Assembly (NCBI GenBank): GCA_017458005.1
Contig: JAFTGH010000039.1
Span: 1 to 64,000 of the forward strand
Reading direction: 5' to 3'
Source of the DNA: Prevotella sp.
GTDB lineage: Bacteria; Bacteroidota; Bacteroidia; Bacteroidales; Bacteroidaceae
Length of the DNA: 64,000 bases
Part shown: piece by piece, positions 53,005-61,247 of the stretch
How the letters are laid out: each line of letters starts with the position of its first letter
Position numbering within the stretch: position 1 is the first letter of the stretch
Notes under the pieces: model-generated
Seen by the model: only the letters and a program-made list of their open reading frames with translations
What the model was told of the DNA's origin: nothing
The model's database searches: none
Position numbers and translations under genes: made by a program

Positions 53005-54228
53005 TTAACGAGGTGATTTCGCAGAACGCGCCCCCTCCATGATTCCGTCAAATGCTACCTGGGAAAATATTTTCAAGTTGGCACGGTCAACAACCGTCAT
53101 AGTACCTTTCTCACCACTCCGATTGATGTGATTGATATCCCACAACATAGGGACACAGCCATTAGATATTGCCTCCTTTGTCACTTCCTTATACCATGCC
53201 TTGACAGAAGCGTCATGGACTTCTTGCAGGTCGCCTATCTCACGCCAGTTAAGTCCATACTCGCCAAGAATAACGGGATAGCCCTGGTCATAGAACTTCT
53301 TTTTCATGCTGGCAAACTGGCTTGCCACCCAATTCTCCTCACCCCACTCACAGGTATAGGGGTTATCCTTCACATGCTGGTTTTGTCCCCAGAACCGTTT
53401 GCCACCATCCTGCTGACCACAGAAGTCCCATGGGTCATAATAGTGGACCTCCACCATCAGGTGTCCGTCTCCGACAGGGTCCGTCGGCATCATAAAACCA
53501 ATCTCCTCATTTGTCGCAGAGGAGATATTGACACTGGGTGCCTGAACCACAAGGATACGTTTTTTGTTCTTACCTCCTGTTGAGCGAACCGCATTCACAA
53601 AAGCCTGATTATAACGCTGCAGGATGGGGGTCAGTTCCTTGTGCCTGCCATTGAAAAGGAAATACTCTTGGAAGGGCTCGTTGAGTCCAGCAAAGAGCAG
53701 ATGCTCGTCGTAGCCCTTGAATGTTTTGGCTATCTGTTTCCAAATATACTCCAGACGTGCCGCTTTTAACTGGATAGTCTGCTCGTCGACGATCTCAAAC
53801 TCCTTGTTCGTCTTACTAAAGCCCATCACCTCTATCCACCCGTTGTCCCAGTGATCATTCAGGACGACATACAATCCGTCCTTGACACAATAGTCGACAA
53901 TTTCCTTGACACGAGCCATCCATTGCTTATCGATATTCCCTTCTGCGTCCGCATGGATATCCCAGGAACAAGGAATACGAACAGAGCGGAACCCTGAGCG
54001 TTTGATGAAATCCATCAGTTCCTGCGTAGTTACGGTGGGCTGCCATGAGTGCTCAGCAGCCAATCCTTCCCCTGTTGCCTCCATGGTGTTTCCCAAATTC
54101 CATCCAGGATACATCAGGGAAGCCACCCTCTTGGCATCATTAGAACACTCCTTACGACCCTCCACCGTCAGGCAAAAGAGGGGAACGCACAAGCATAACA
54201 CAGTCAGGAAAAGTCTTGATTTTCTCAT
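53005..54228 (-). CDS. Glycoside hydrolase family 5 endoglucanase/xyloglucanase
   Basis: 407 residues with a signal peptide (MRKSRLFLTVLCLCVPLFCL). The catalytic acid is Glu184 (GLNEP) and the nucleophile is Glu323 (ILGEYG); PGWNLGNTMEA near residue 41 is the usual GH5 opening, closest to subfamily 4 by eye. It cuts internal beta-1,4 links of cellulose, beta-glucan or xyloglucan. Its ATG overlaps the LacI stop by 1 bp (TAATG), so its translation is likely coupled to that of the repressor. Confidence 0.9.
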   Translation of the reverse strand: MRKSRLFLTVLCLCVPLFCLTVEGRKECSNDAKRVASLMYPGWNLGNTMEATGEGLAAEHSWQPTVTTQELMDFIKRSGFRSVRIPCSWDIHADAEGNIDKQWMARVKEIVDYCVKDGLYVVLNDHWDNGWIEVMGFSKTNKEFEIVDEQTIQLKAARLEYIWKQIAKTFKGYDEHLLFAGLNEPFQEYFLFNGRHKELTPILQRYNQAFVNAVRSTGGKNKKRILVVQAPSVNISSATNEEIGFMMPTDPVGDGHLMVEVHYYDPWDFCGQQDGGKRFWGQNQHVKDNPYTCEWGEENWVASQFASMKKKFYDQGYPVILGEYGLNWREIGDLQEVHDASVKAWYKEVTKEAISNGCVPMLWDINHINRSGEKGTMTVVDRANLKIFSQVAFDGIMEGARSAKSPR

Positions 54229-55256
54229 TATTTCTTATTTTTAGCAGAAGTTTCACGAATCACTAATTGCTGGGGAACGATTTTCTTGCATACTTTCGTA
54301 TCTCCCTGGATATGATTGAGGAGCATCTGGCAGGCGGTGGCACCCATCAGGTGCGACTGGTCCTCAATGGCAGACATCCTGGGTGTCACGTAGGCAGCAT
54401 GGGCATCGTCCGTAAATCCTATCAAGGCGACATCCTCAGGAATTCTCAACCCCAACTGCTTGATTGCCGTAAAGGCGGCAAAGGTGATGATATCGTTGAA
54501 GGCAAGGATGGCGTCAGGACGATTTGGACTCTGAAGCAGTTTGATGGTCTCCTCAAGGGCGACCTGATAGTCAATTTTATTACATACCACCAGTTCACGC
54601 TCGATGGGAATGCGATTCTCACGCAATGCCTCCAGATAACCATGCTTACGTCGCTGCACCATGTCAAGATGGTTAGGACCGCCGATAAAAGCGATACGAC
54701 GGCTACCCGTATCTATCAAGTGTTGGGTCGCCATCTGGGCTGCCTCGTCACCATTGGCAGTCACACTGGAGAAGCGGTCGGACAGACAGGTCCTTCCAAA
54801 AAACACCAAAGGGATACCCATCGCCGATATCTCCTCGAAATGGCTATAGTCTGTAGTCGTCTGGGCAAGGCAGGCGATGATTCCCTCCACATGAAGACTG
54901 ATAAAGTTGTCGACAGCCTGCGCCTCGACATCACAATCCTCATGGCTGTTGGCACTGATCACGCTATAGCCTGACTTACGAGCCTCATCCTCAATACCAT
55001 CCAACACGGCGGCATAATAATGGGTCACAAGATTGGGCACCACTACGCCGATTATCTTGGGGGCTTCCTTACGCAGGCTCTGCGCAAAAGGATTCGGACG
55101 ATAATTCATTTTCTTCGCCAAATCCTTCACGCGACGCTGCATCTCCTCACCGATTTCCGATGAATTACGCAAGGCACGGCTGACCGTGGCTATACTGACA
55201 TTCAGTTCCTTTGCCAAGTCTTTCAGAGATGTTCTATGTTGCTTCTTACTACTCAT
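54228..55256 (-). CDS. LacI-family transcriptional repressor
   Basis: 342 residues: N-terminal helix-turn-helix (TSLKDLAKELNVSIATVSRAL), hinge and a periplasmic-binding-protein-like ligand domain (IIGVVVPNLVTHYYAAVLDGIE, RIAFIGGPN, DAILAFND). It likely senses a sugar released by the GH enzymes. The ATG at 55256 lies 6 nt after the -7 box; a TTG at 55265 sits inside that box and is rejected. A LacI-type operator covers its own -33 element. First gene of the glycan locus, overlapping the GH5 gene by 1 bp. Confidence 0.93.
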   Translation of the reverse strand: MSSKKQHRTSLKDLAKELNVSIATVSRALRNSSEIGEEMQRRVKDLAKKMNYRPNPFAQSLRKEAPKIIGVVVPNLVTHYYAAVLDGIEDEARKSGYSVISANSHEDCDVEAQAVDNFISLHVEGIIACLAQTTTDYSHFEEISAMGIPLVFFGRTCLSDRFSSVTANGDEAAQMATQHLIDTGSRRIAFIGGPNHLDMVQRRKHGYLEALRENRIPIERELVVCNKIDYQVALEETIKLLQSPNRPDAILAFNDIITFAAFTAIKQLGLRIPEDVALIGFTDDAHAAYVTPRMSAIEDQSHLMGATACQMLLNHIQGDTKVCKKIVPQQLVIRETSAKNKK

Positions 55257-55261
55257 CACGT

Positions 55262-55302
55262 GCAAAAATAGGTAAAATTATGCAATTACGCAAACGTTTA
55301 CG
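55262..55302 (-). promoter_or_regulatory. LacI promoter with overlapping LacI-type operator
   Basis: TATTTTTGC is at 55270-55262, a 20-nt spacer follows, and TTTG lies within CGTAAACGTTTGCG (55302-55289). That 14-mer has the AAACGTTT core of LacI-family operators, symmetric except for one base pair, and covers the -33 element. Confidence 0.75.
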
Positions 55303-55323
55303 GACTTTTTTTGTGTTTTTTTG

Positions 55324-55355
55324 TTGCATACATAGAAAAAAGTGCGTATCTTTGC
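55324..55355 (+). promoter_or_regulatory. Promoter of candidate small RNA 2
   Basis: TTG at 55324-55326, 20-nt spacer, TATCTTTGC at 55347-55355. Confidence 0.75.
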
Positions 55356-55359
55356 ATCG

Positions 55360-55446
55360 TGAATTCAGAATGAGTAATGAATAGTTGATAATAAGTTAGT
55401 TAGAAAATGAGAGTAGGAGTTGTCGTGAGACAATTCCTACTTTTTA
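55360..55446 (+). ncRNA. Candidate small RNA 2, about 87 nt, with GNRA-capped terminator
   Basis: A consensus promoter is followed by about 50 nt without a plausible ORF and by a 13-bp stem (55412-55424 with 55429-55441, one G-T pair) capped by GTGA and ending in five or six T residues. The core TTGTC-GTGA-GACAA matches candidate small RNA 1, including the GNRA loop. It lies between the LacI promoter (divergent) and the NarL-type regulator gene (convergent). It is not the leader of any plus-strand gene. Confidence 0.7.
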
Positions 55447-55469
55447 TTGTAATCTCTTGAGAATCAGTA

Positions 55470-56111
55470 CTAGATATAGTATTCCGCAGAGTCAACGAGT
55501 CCTGCCCGCAACGCATATTTTGTCGCCTCATGCACATTGTTGACTCCTAATTTCCTGAAAATATTCTTTCGATGGGTGTTCACGGTATGGAAACTGGAAA
55601 AGCGCCGCTCTGCGATTTCCCTGGTGGTCTGTCCCAAAGCGATATCCTTCAGTATCTCCATTTCCGTGGGGGTGAGTTTGACATCCTCCTCGCTGCTCAC
55701 CACTTGGGGCGCAAGCAGGAGTTCCGCCATACGCTGACAGATATATCGCTGGTGGCGCTGTCCGAACATCAGACACTCGCGAATCTCCTGGATGGGAGAC
55801 TCCTTCAGCAAGATACTGAAGCGGGGAGCGATAGCAATCACCCTGCGGACAAAATCACCTGAGAGATCGACACTAAAGAGAATCCACTGCACACCAGGGA
55901 ACCGTTGATGCAGAATCGTCAACTCCTCCACATCATTGATATCAAAAAGGGTATAGTCCAAGACGACCACGGCGTCGGGATGACTCTTCAACTGCTCTAG
56001 CAGTTCCGCTTTATCCTCCGCACGGCGCATCTCCACCTCACCCATCTCCTGACAGACATACATCATGCCTGCCCTCGTGATATCTTGGTTATCCGCTAAT
56101 GCTACGTACAT
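55470..56111 (-). CDS. NarL/FixJ-type response regulator
   Basis: 213 residues. The receiver domain has phospho-acceptor Asp52 (VVVLDYTLFD); a short linker leads to a LuxR-type helix-turn-helix (LTPTEMEILKDIALGQTTREIAERRF, with TVNTHRKNIFRKLGV). No histidine kinase gene is adjacent. The nearest candidate input is the degenerate sensor 1, 5 kb away, or a kinase elsewhere. Promoter TATCTTTG at 56160-56153, leader about 40 nt. Confidence 0.9.
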   Translation of the reverse strand: MYVALADNQDITRAGMMYVCQEMGEVEMRRAEDKAELLEQLKSHPDAVVVLDYTLFDINDVEELTILHQRFPGVQWILFSVDLSGDFVRRVIAIAPRFSILLKESPIQEIRECLMFGQRHQRYICQRMAELLLAPQVVSSEEDVKLTPTEMEILKDIALGQTTREIAERRFSSFHTVNTHRKNIFRKLGVNNVHEATKYALRAGLVDSAEYYI

Positions 56112-56152
56112 ACCTTATTATATATTAGTGTCAACCAGTTCTGAAACGGGTA

Positions 56153-56160
56153 CAAAGATA
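56153..56160 (-). promoter_or_regulatory. -7 box of the NarL-type regulator gene
   Basis: TATCTTTG on the minus strand, 41 nt before the start codon. Confidence 0.6.
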
Positions 56161-56292
56161 GTGCAAATCAGGCGAAACACCAAATTTATTGGGGTATTTC
56201 TGATATCAAAAGGGTCTTGCCATGGTAGTGCAATGATACAAAAAAGATTTTACTTTTCCTTAAAATGAGTGCGTAATAACAAAAATAAATAG

Positions 56293-56301
56293 TATCTTTG
56301 C
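56293..56301 (+). promoter_or_regulatory. -7 box of the M3 peptidase unit
   Basis: TATCTTTGC, 22 nt before the ATG at 56324; it heads a four-gene unit of overlapping genes. Confidence 0.7.
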
Positions 56302-56323
56302 AGTTCAAAATGAAGACGTTAGT

Positions 56324-58393
56324 ATGAGCGAGCATAACAATCCCTTCCTAGAGCCCTATGGCACTCCGCACGACACGGTGCCTTTTGACCGTATCCGTCT
56401 GGAGGACTACGAGGAGGCTTTCATGGAGGGTATCCGACGGGATAACGAGTATCTCGACAAGACCATCAACAACCCAGAGAAGCCGACCTTCGACAATACC
56501 ATCCTGAATCCCTTCGACAAAGGCGATGGCTATTACGACCTATTAGACAGAGTATCCACCGTTTTCTTCAACCTGCTGAGCGCGGAGACGAACGACGAGA
56601 TGGATGCCCTTGCCCAGAAAATGCAGCCCATCCTAACGCAGCATGCCAACGACATGCGACTGAACCCGCAATTGTTCGAACGTATCCGTCAGGTGCACTT
56701 GCACCATCGCAAGTTAACGCCAGAGGAGAAAATGCTGTTGGACAACTGCTACGAGGGATTCGTGCGCAGTGGCGCTTTGCTCAACAAGGAGGGAAAGGCG
56801 AAGTTGCGCCAACTGACAGAGGAGGCGTCAATGCTCTCTTTGCAGTTCTCGCAGAACCTGCTGAAGGAGAACAAGGCGTTCACCCTACATATCACAGACG
56901 AGGCACAACTGGACGGACTACCCGACACGGCTCGTGAGGCTGCCGCCCAGACGGCTAAGGAGCAGGGCAAGGAAGGATGGGTATATACCCTCGATATGCC
57001 TAGTTACTCCCCCTTCATGACCTACTCCACCCAACGGGAGTTGCGCAAGGAGATGTATATGGCACGTAACACGGAGTGCACCCACGACAATACGGAGAAC
57101 AATATCGAGATCTGCAAGCGGCTCATCAACCTACGCCGCGAGATTGCCCAACTGCTGGGCTATAAGACCTATGCCGACTATGTGCTGAGACGCCGCATGG
57201 CATCTAATGTCCGCAATGTCTATAAGTTGCTCGACGACCTCATCGACGCCTATAAGCCGACCGCCGTCAAGGAGCGTGACGAGTTGAGGAAACTCTTTGA
57301 GACGAAGAACAAGTCAAAAGACAAGATGATGCCATGGGACTCTGGCTACTACTCCCATCAGTTGCAGATGAGGAAATACAACCTCGACGCGGAGATGCTA
57401 CGCCCCTATTTCGAACTGTCGAAGGTCATTGAAGGCGTCTTCGGACTCGCCAACCGCTTGTATGGCATCACGTTCCAGGAGAACAAGGACATCCCCGTCT
57501 ACCATCCTGACGTGAAGGCTTACGAGGTCTATGACAAGGACGGCTCCTATCTCGCCGTCTTCTATGCCGACTTCCATCCCCGCAAGGGGAAACAGGGTGG
57601 TGCCTGGATGACAGAGTACCAGGGGCAGTGGATTACGAAGAAGGGAGAGAACATCCGTCCGCACGTCAGTGTGGTCATGAATCTCACCAAACCGACTGAC
57701 GAGAAGCCCGCCCTGTTGACGCTCAGTGAGGTGGAGACCTTCCTGCATGAGTTCGGACACTCATTGCACGGCATGTTTGCCAACACCCGTTTCGAGAGCC
57801 TCAGCGGCACCAATGTATGGTGGGACTTCGTGGAATTGCCCTCGCAGTTCATGGAGAACTTCGCTATTGAGAAAGACTTCCTGCGCACCTTCGCCTTCCA
57901 TTATCAGACGGGGGAACCTTTGCCCGACGAACTCATCAGGCGTATCGTGAAGAGCCGTAACTTCATGGTGGCAACGGCATGTCTGCGACAGGTGAGTTTC
58001 GGACTGCTTGATATGGCTTACTATACAAAGAAGGACGAGTTTACAGATGACATCATCCCCTTCGAGAAGAAGGCATGGAAGAAGGCGATCTTGGGTGAGC
58101 AACTGCCCGACACCTGTATGACGGTGCAGTTCTCGCATATCATGGCAGGCGGCTATGCGGCAGGCTATTACAGTTATAAATGGGCGGAAGTGCTGGATGC
58201 CGATGCTTTCAGCGTCTTCAAGCGCCATGGCATCTTCGACCCCAAAACGGCACAGAGTTTCAGAGACAACATCCTCTCACGAGGCGGCACGGAGCATCCG
58301 ATGACGCTCTACAAGCGCTTCCGTGGGGGAGAACCGACAATAGACGCATTACTAAAGCGAAATGGAATCAAACGAGAAACAAAGAAGATTTGA
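56324..58393 (+). CDS. M3-family zinc metallopeptidase (oligopeptidase/Dcp type)
   Basis: 689 residues with no signal peptide, so cytosolic or unconventional. The zinc site HEFGH is at His475-Glu476-His479, with the downstream Glu ligand in the region FESLSGTNVWWDFVELPSQ. Length and sequence fit dipeptidyl carboxypeptidase/oligopeptidase A enzymes that degrade short peptides. It overlaps the dCMP deaminase gene by 32 bp. Confidence 0.93.
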   Translation: MSEHNNPFLEPYGTPHDTVPFDRIRLEDYEEAFMEGIRRDNEYLDKTINNPEKPTFDNTILNPFDKGDGYYDLLDRVSTVFFNLLSAETNDEMDALAQKMQPILTQHANDMRLNPQLFERIRQVHLHHRKLTPEEKMLLDNCYEGFVRSGALLNKEGKAKLRQLTEEASMLSLQFSQNLLKENKAFTLHITDEAQLDGLPDTAREAAAQTAKEQGKEGWVYTLDMPSYSPFMTYSTQRELRKEMYMARNTECTHDNTENNIEICKRLINLRREIAQLLGYKTYADYVLRRRMASNVRNVYKLLDDLIDAYKPTAVKERDELRKLFETKNKSKDKMMPWDSGYYSHQLQMRKYNLDAEMLRPYFELSKVIEGVFGLANRLYGITFQENKDIPVYHPDVKAYEVYDKDGSYLAVFYADFHPRKGKQGGAWMTEYQGQWITKKGENIRPHVSVVMNLTKPTDEKPALLTLSEVETFLHEFGHSLHGMFANTRFESLSGTNVWWDFVELPSQFMENFAIEKDFLRTFAFHYQTGEPLPDELIRRIVKSRNFMVATACLRQVSFGLLDMAYYTKKDEFTDDIIPFEKKAWKKAILGEQLPDTCMTVQFSHIMAGGYAAGYYSYKWAEVLDADAFSVFKRHGIFDPKTAQSFRDNILSRGGTEHPMTLYKRFRGGEPTIDALLKRNGIKRETKKI

Positions 58394-58796
58394 CCTGCGC
58401 TATCTGCGCATGGCACGCATCTGGGCAGAGAACAGTTACTGCCAACGCCGCCAGGTAGGCGCCCTGGTGGTGAAGGAGGGCATGATTATCAGCGACGGCT
58501 ACAACGGTACGCCCAGTGGATTCGAGAATATCTGCGAGGATGAGAATAACGTGACGAAGCCTTATGTGCTGCACGCCGAGGCTAACGCCATCACCAAACT
58601 CGCCCGCTCAAACAATAACAGCGATGGCTCGACCATCTATATCACGGCCTCGCCGTGTATCGAGTGCGCCAAACTCATCATCCAGTCGGGCATCAAAAGA
58701 GTAGTATACGGAGAGCAGTACCGTCTGACCGACGGTATCGACCTGTTGAAGCGCGCTGGCATCGAGACTATTTACATCAATCCTGAAGAAACATGA
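58362..58796 (+). CDS. dCMP/cytidine deaminase family protein
   Basis: 144 residues with the zinc deaminase motifs HAEANAI and PCIECAK; RRQVGALVVK and SDGYNGTPSGFENICEDE match deoxycytidylate deaminases (ComEB/dCMP deaminase). It makes dUMP for thymidylate synthesis. The start at 58362 is inside the M3 peptidase gene but matches the usual N-terminus. It overlaps the S41 protease gene by 4 bp. Confidence 0.92.
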   Translation: MESNEKQRRFDLRYLRMARIWAENSYCQRRQVGALVVKEGMIISDGYNGTPSGFENICEDENNVTKPYVLHAEANAITKLARSNNNSDGSTIYITASPCIECAKLIIQSGIKRVVYGEQYRLTDGIDLLKRAGIETIYINPEET

Positions 58797-60442
58797 GTGA
58801 AAAGAAGAATAACCGTTTCATGCCCCTGCTGATGGCTGTCAGTGTGGTAGTGGGTATCTTGATTGGCACTTTCTACGCCAACCACTATTCCGGCAATCGG
58901 CTGAGCATTATCAATTCGGGTAGCAACAAACTGAACAACCTGCTCAGACTAGTAGACGACCAATATGTGGACACCGTCAACGTGAATGACCTCGTGGAGA
59001 AGGCTATGCCGCAGATCCTCGCGGAACTCGACCCCCACTCCGTCTATATCTCGGCAAAAGACATGGAGGTGATGAACGACGACCTGAAAGGCTCATTCTC
59101 GGGCGTAGGTATTGAGTTCACCATCCGCCAAGATACCCTCCACGTGCAGAATGTCATTAAGAACGGACCGGCGGAGAGGGCTGGTGTGATCGCAGGCGAT
59201 ATGATTGTGAAGGTGGACGACCAGAACTTCACTGGTAAGACACTGACCAACGAGGAGGCTATGCACCGTCTGAAGGGTCCAAAGGACACTAAGGTCAAAC
59301 TAGGTATCCTGCGCAACAAGGAGAAGACCATCCGTAACTTTGTCGTGACACGTGGCGACATCCCCACCAAGAGTGTTACCGCCGCCTATATGCTGAACGA
59401 CAATACTGGCTATATCCGTATCAAGAACTTTGGCGAGAACACTTATCCGGAACTGCTGATAGCCCTTGCGAAACTCTCGCAGCAGCGATTCGAGAACCTC
59501 ACCATCGACCTCAGGGGCAACACGGGAGGCTATCTGGAGTCTGCCGTACAGATTGCCAACGAGTTCCTGCCTAAGGGACAGTTGATCGTCTATACCCAGG
59601 GACGTAAGTCGGCACGGCAGGAATATCGCAGTGACGGACGCGGCTCCTACCAGCAGATACCCCTGGTGGTACTCATCGACGAGGGCTCCGCCTCAGCCAG
59701 TGAAATTCTGGCGGGTGCCATCCAAGACAACGACCGTGGCACGATTATCGGACGACGCTCGTTCGGCAAGGGTCTGGTACAAAAGCCGATGGCTTTCAAC
59801 GACGGCTCGATGATCCGTCTGACCATTGCCCGTTACTATTCGCCTTCCGGACGTTGTATCCAGAAACCCTATGTCTCCGGCGACAACAAGGACTATGAGG
59901 AAGACCTGCTGGCAAGATATGAGCATGGGGAGTTCTTCTCACAAGACAGCATAAAGCATACAGGTCCCGCCTATAAGACCCGCATCGGACGAGAGGTGTT
60001 TGGCGGTGGAGGCATCACCCCTGATATCTTCGTGGCAGAGGACACGGTGGATGTCACCTCTTACTATAAGCAGGCATCGATGAGCGGACTCATCTTGCAG
60101 TTTGCCTTCGATTACACAGACAACAACCGTCAGAAACTGAACGAGTATAAGACAGCAAAAGACCTGGCGAAATACCTCGTCAAGCAGAATACCGTGGAAC
60201 AGTTTGCTACCTTTGCCGAGAAGAACGGACTGAAACGCCGCAACCTCATGATACAACGCTCCCACAAACTCCTTGAGCGGTATATCAACAGCCGCATCAT
60301 CTATAACATGATGAGTGAGGAGGCATGGCTGCAATACCTGAACGATGATGACCCCGCTATCAAGGAGACGCTGAGGGTGTTCCAGGCAGACCAGGCTTTC
60401 CCACAGGTTCCGCAGAAACCAGAGAAAAGGAAAGTAGCATGA
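58793..60442 (+). CDS. S41-family carboxyl-terminal processing protease
   Basis: 549 residues: an N-terminal membrane anchor (LLMAVSVVVGILIGTFY), a PDZ domain (FSGVGIEF, GPAERAGVIAGDMIVKVD) and the S41 catalytic domain with Ser301 (GSASASE) and Lys326 (FGKG), 25 residues apart as in CtpA/Prc. It cleaves proteins at their C-termini in the periplasm. It lies between dCMP deaminase and 5-FTHF cyclo-ligase with 4-bp overlaps on both sides. Confidence 0.94.
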   Translation: MSEKKNNRFMPLLMAVSVVVGILIGTFYANHYSGNRLSIINSGSNKLNNLLRLVDDQYVDTVNVNDLVEKAMPQILAELDPHSVYISAKDMEVMNDDLKGSFSGVGIEFTIRQDTLHVQNVIKNGPAERAGVIAGDMIVKVDDQNFTGKTLTNEEAMHRLKGPKDTKVKLGILRNKEKTIRNFVVTRGDIPTKSVTAAYMLNDNTGYIRIKNFGENTYPELLIALAKLSQQRFENLTIDLRGNTGGYLESAVQIANEFLPKGQLIVYTQGRKSARQEYRSDGRGSYQQIPLVVLIDEGSASASEILAGAIQDNDRGTIIGRRSFGKGLVQKPMAFNDGSMIRLTIARYYSPSGRCIQKPYVSGDNKDYEEDLLARYEHGEFFSQDSIKHTGPAYKTRIGREVFGGGGITPDIFVAEDTVDVTSYYKQASMSGLILQFAFDYTDNNRQKLNEYKTAKDLAKYLVKQNTVEQFATFAEKNGLKRRNLMIQRSHKLLERYINSRIIYNMMSEEAWLQYLNDDDPAIKETLRVFQADQAFPQVPQKPEKRKVA

Positions 60443-60963
60443 CCAGCAAACAAGAGATACGTAAGATGCTTCGGCAGAGAGGACCCATCGGTTCCGCTGC
60501 TGAAGCATCTGCTATCAGCCACCGCTTGAAAGCACATCCACAGGTGTACCTCGCACGTACCTTATTAATATATAGCGCTCTCCCCGATGAGATTCCCACC
60601 CAGCAACTCATTGACGATTTCCTGCGGGAAGGCAAGACCGTCCTGTTGCCTCGTGTCATCAGTGACACCCAGATGGAACTACGTCGTTATACGGGAGCCG
60701 CAGATTTACAACAAGGAGCCTTTGGCATCATGGAGCCCTCGGGAGAACTCTTTACCGACTTTGGTCAAATAGATGTCGCCATCATCCCTGGTGTCGCCTT
60801 CGACAAAGAGGGACACCGTTTAGGCAGGGGAAAAGGCTATTATGACCGTTTCCTTCCGTTATTGCGCAATACTTATATGATAGGAGTCTGTTATCCTTCC
60901 CGCCTACTGGAGCATATCCCCACCGACGAGCACGACATTTCCATGGACGAGATTATATCCTAG
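60439..60963 (+). CDS. 5-formyltetrahydrofolate cyclo-ligase
   Basis: 174 residues. Converts 5-formyl-THF to 5,10-methenyl-THF with ATP. The N-terminal Lys/Arg-rich segment (KQEIRKMLRQRG) and the C-terminal signature VAFDKEGHRLGRGKGYYDRFL are diagnostic. Last gene of the unit begun at 56324; its stop overlaps the convergent DUF721 gene by 4 bp. Confidence 0.93.
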   Translation: MTSKQEIRKMLRQRGPIGSAAEASAISHRLKAHPQVYLARTLLIYSALPDEIPTQQLIDDFLREGKTVLLPRVISDTQMELRRYTGAADLQQGAFGIMEPSGELFTDFGQIDVAIIPGVAFDKEGHRLGRGKGYYDRFLPLLRNTYMIGVCYPSRLLEHIPTDEHDISMDEIIS

Positions 60964-61247
60964 AAACGGATATCCGTAATCACCTGCTCGCCCACTACCG
61001 CATTGAGTTTCTTCACCAATTCCCCTCGCATCATCGACAAATCAGAGCGAAGAGCAGGATTGGACAGACGAACATAGAGGGTCTGGTTATAGATATAGGT
61101 GTTCAAGGTATAACGTGCGATGGCAGGACCGACAACCTCAGGCCACGCCTCTACCAACCGCTTCTGGTTTAACGGTGTCTCCAAGCCCTGTTCTCTTAAT
61201 GTCCTCAACAGGACCTCTTTCAAGGATTCTGTCTTCTGCCTAAACAT
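60960..61247 (-). CDS. DUF721 (DciA-like) protein
   Basis: 95 residues: EAWPEVVGPAIARYTLNTYIYNQTLYVRL and SDLSMMRGELVKKLN fit the DUF721/DciA family, whose characterised member loads the replicative helicase in bacteria lacking DnaC-type loaders. It overlaps recF by 8 bp, a common pairing that supports a replication role. Confidence 0.88.
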   Translation of the reverse strand: MFRQKTESLKEVLLRTLREQGLETPLNQKRLVEAWPEVVGPAIARYTLNTYIYNQTLYVRLSNPALRSDLSMMRGELVKKLNAVVGEQVITDIRF

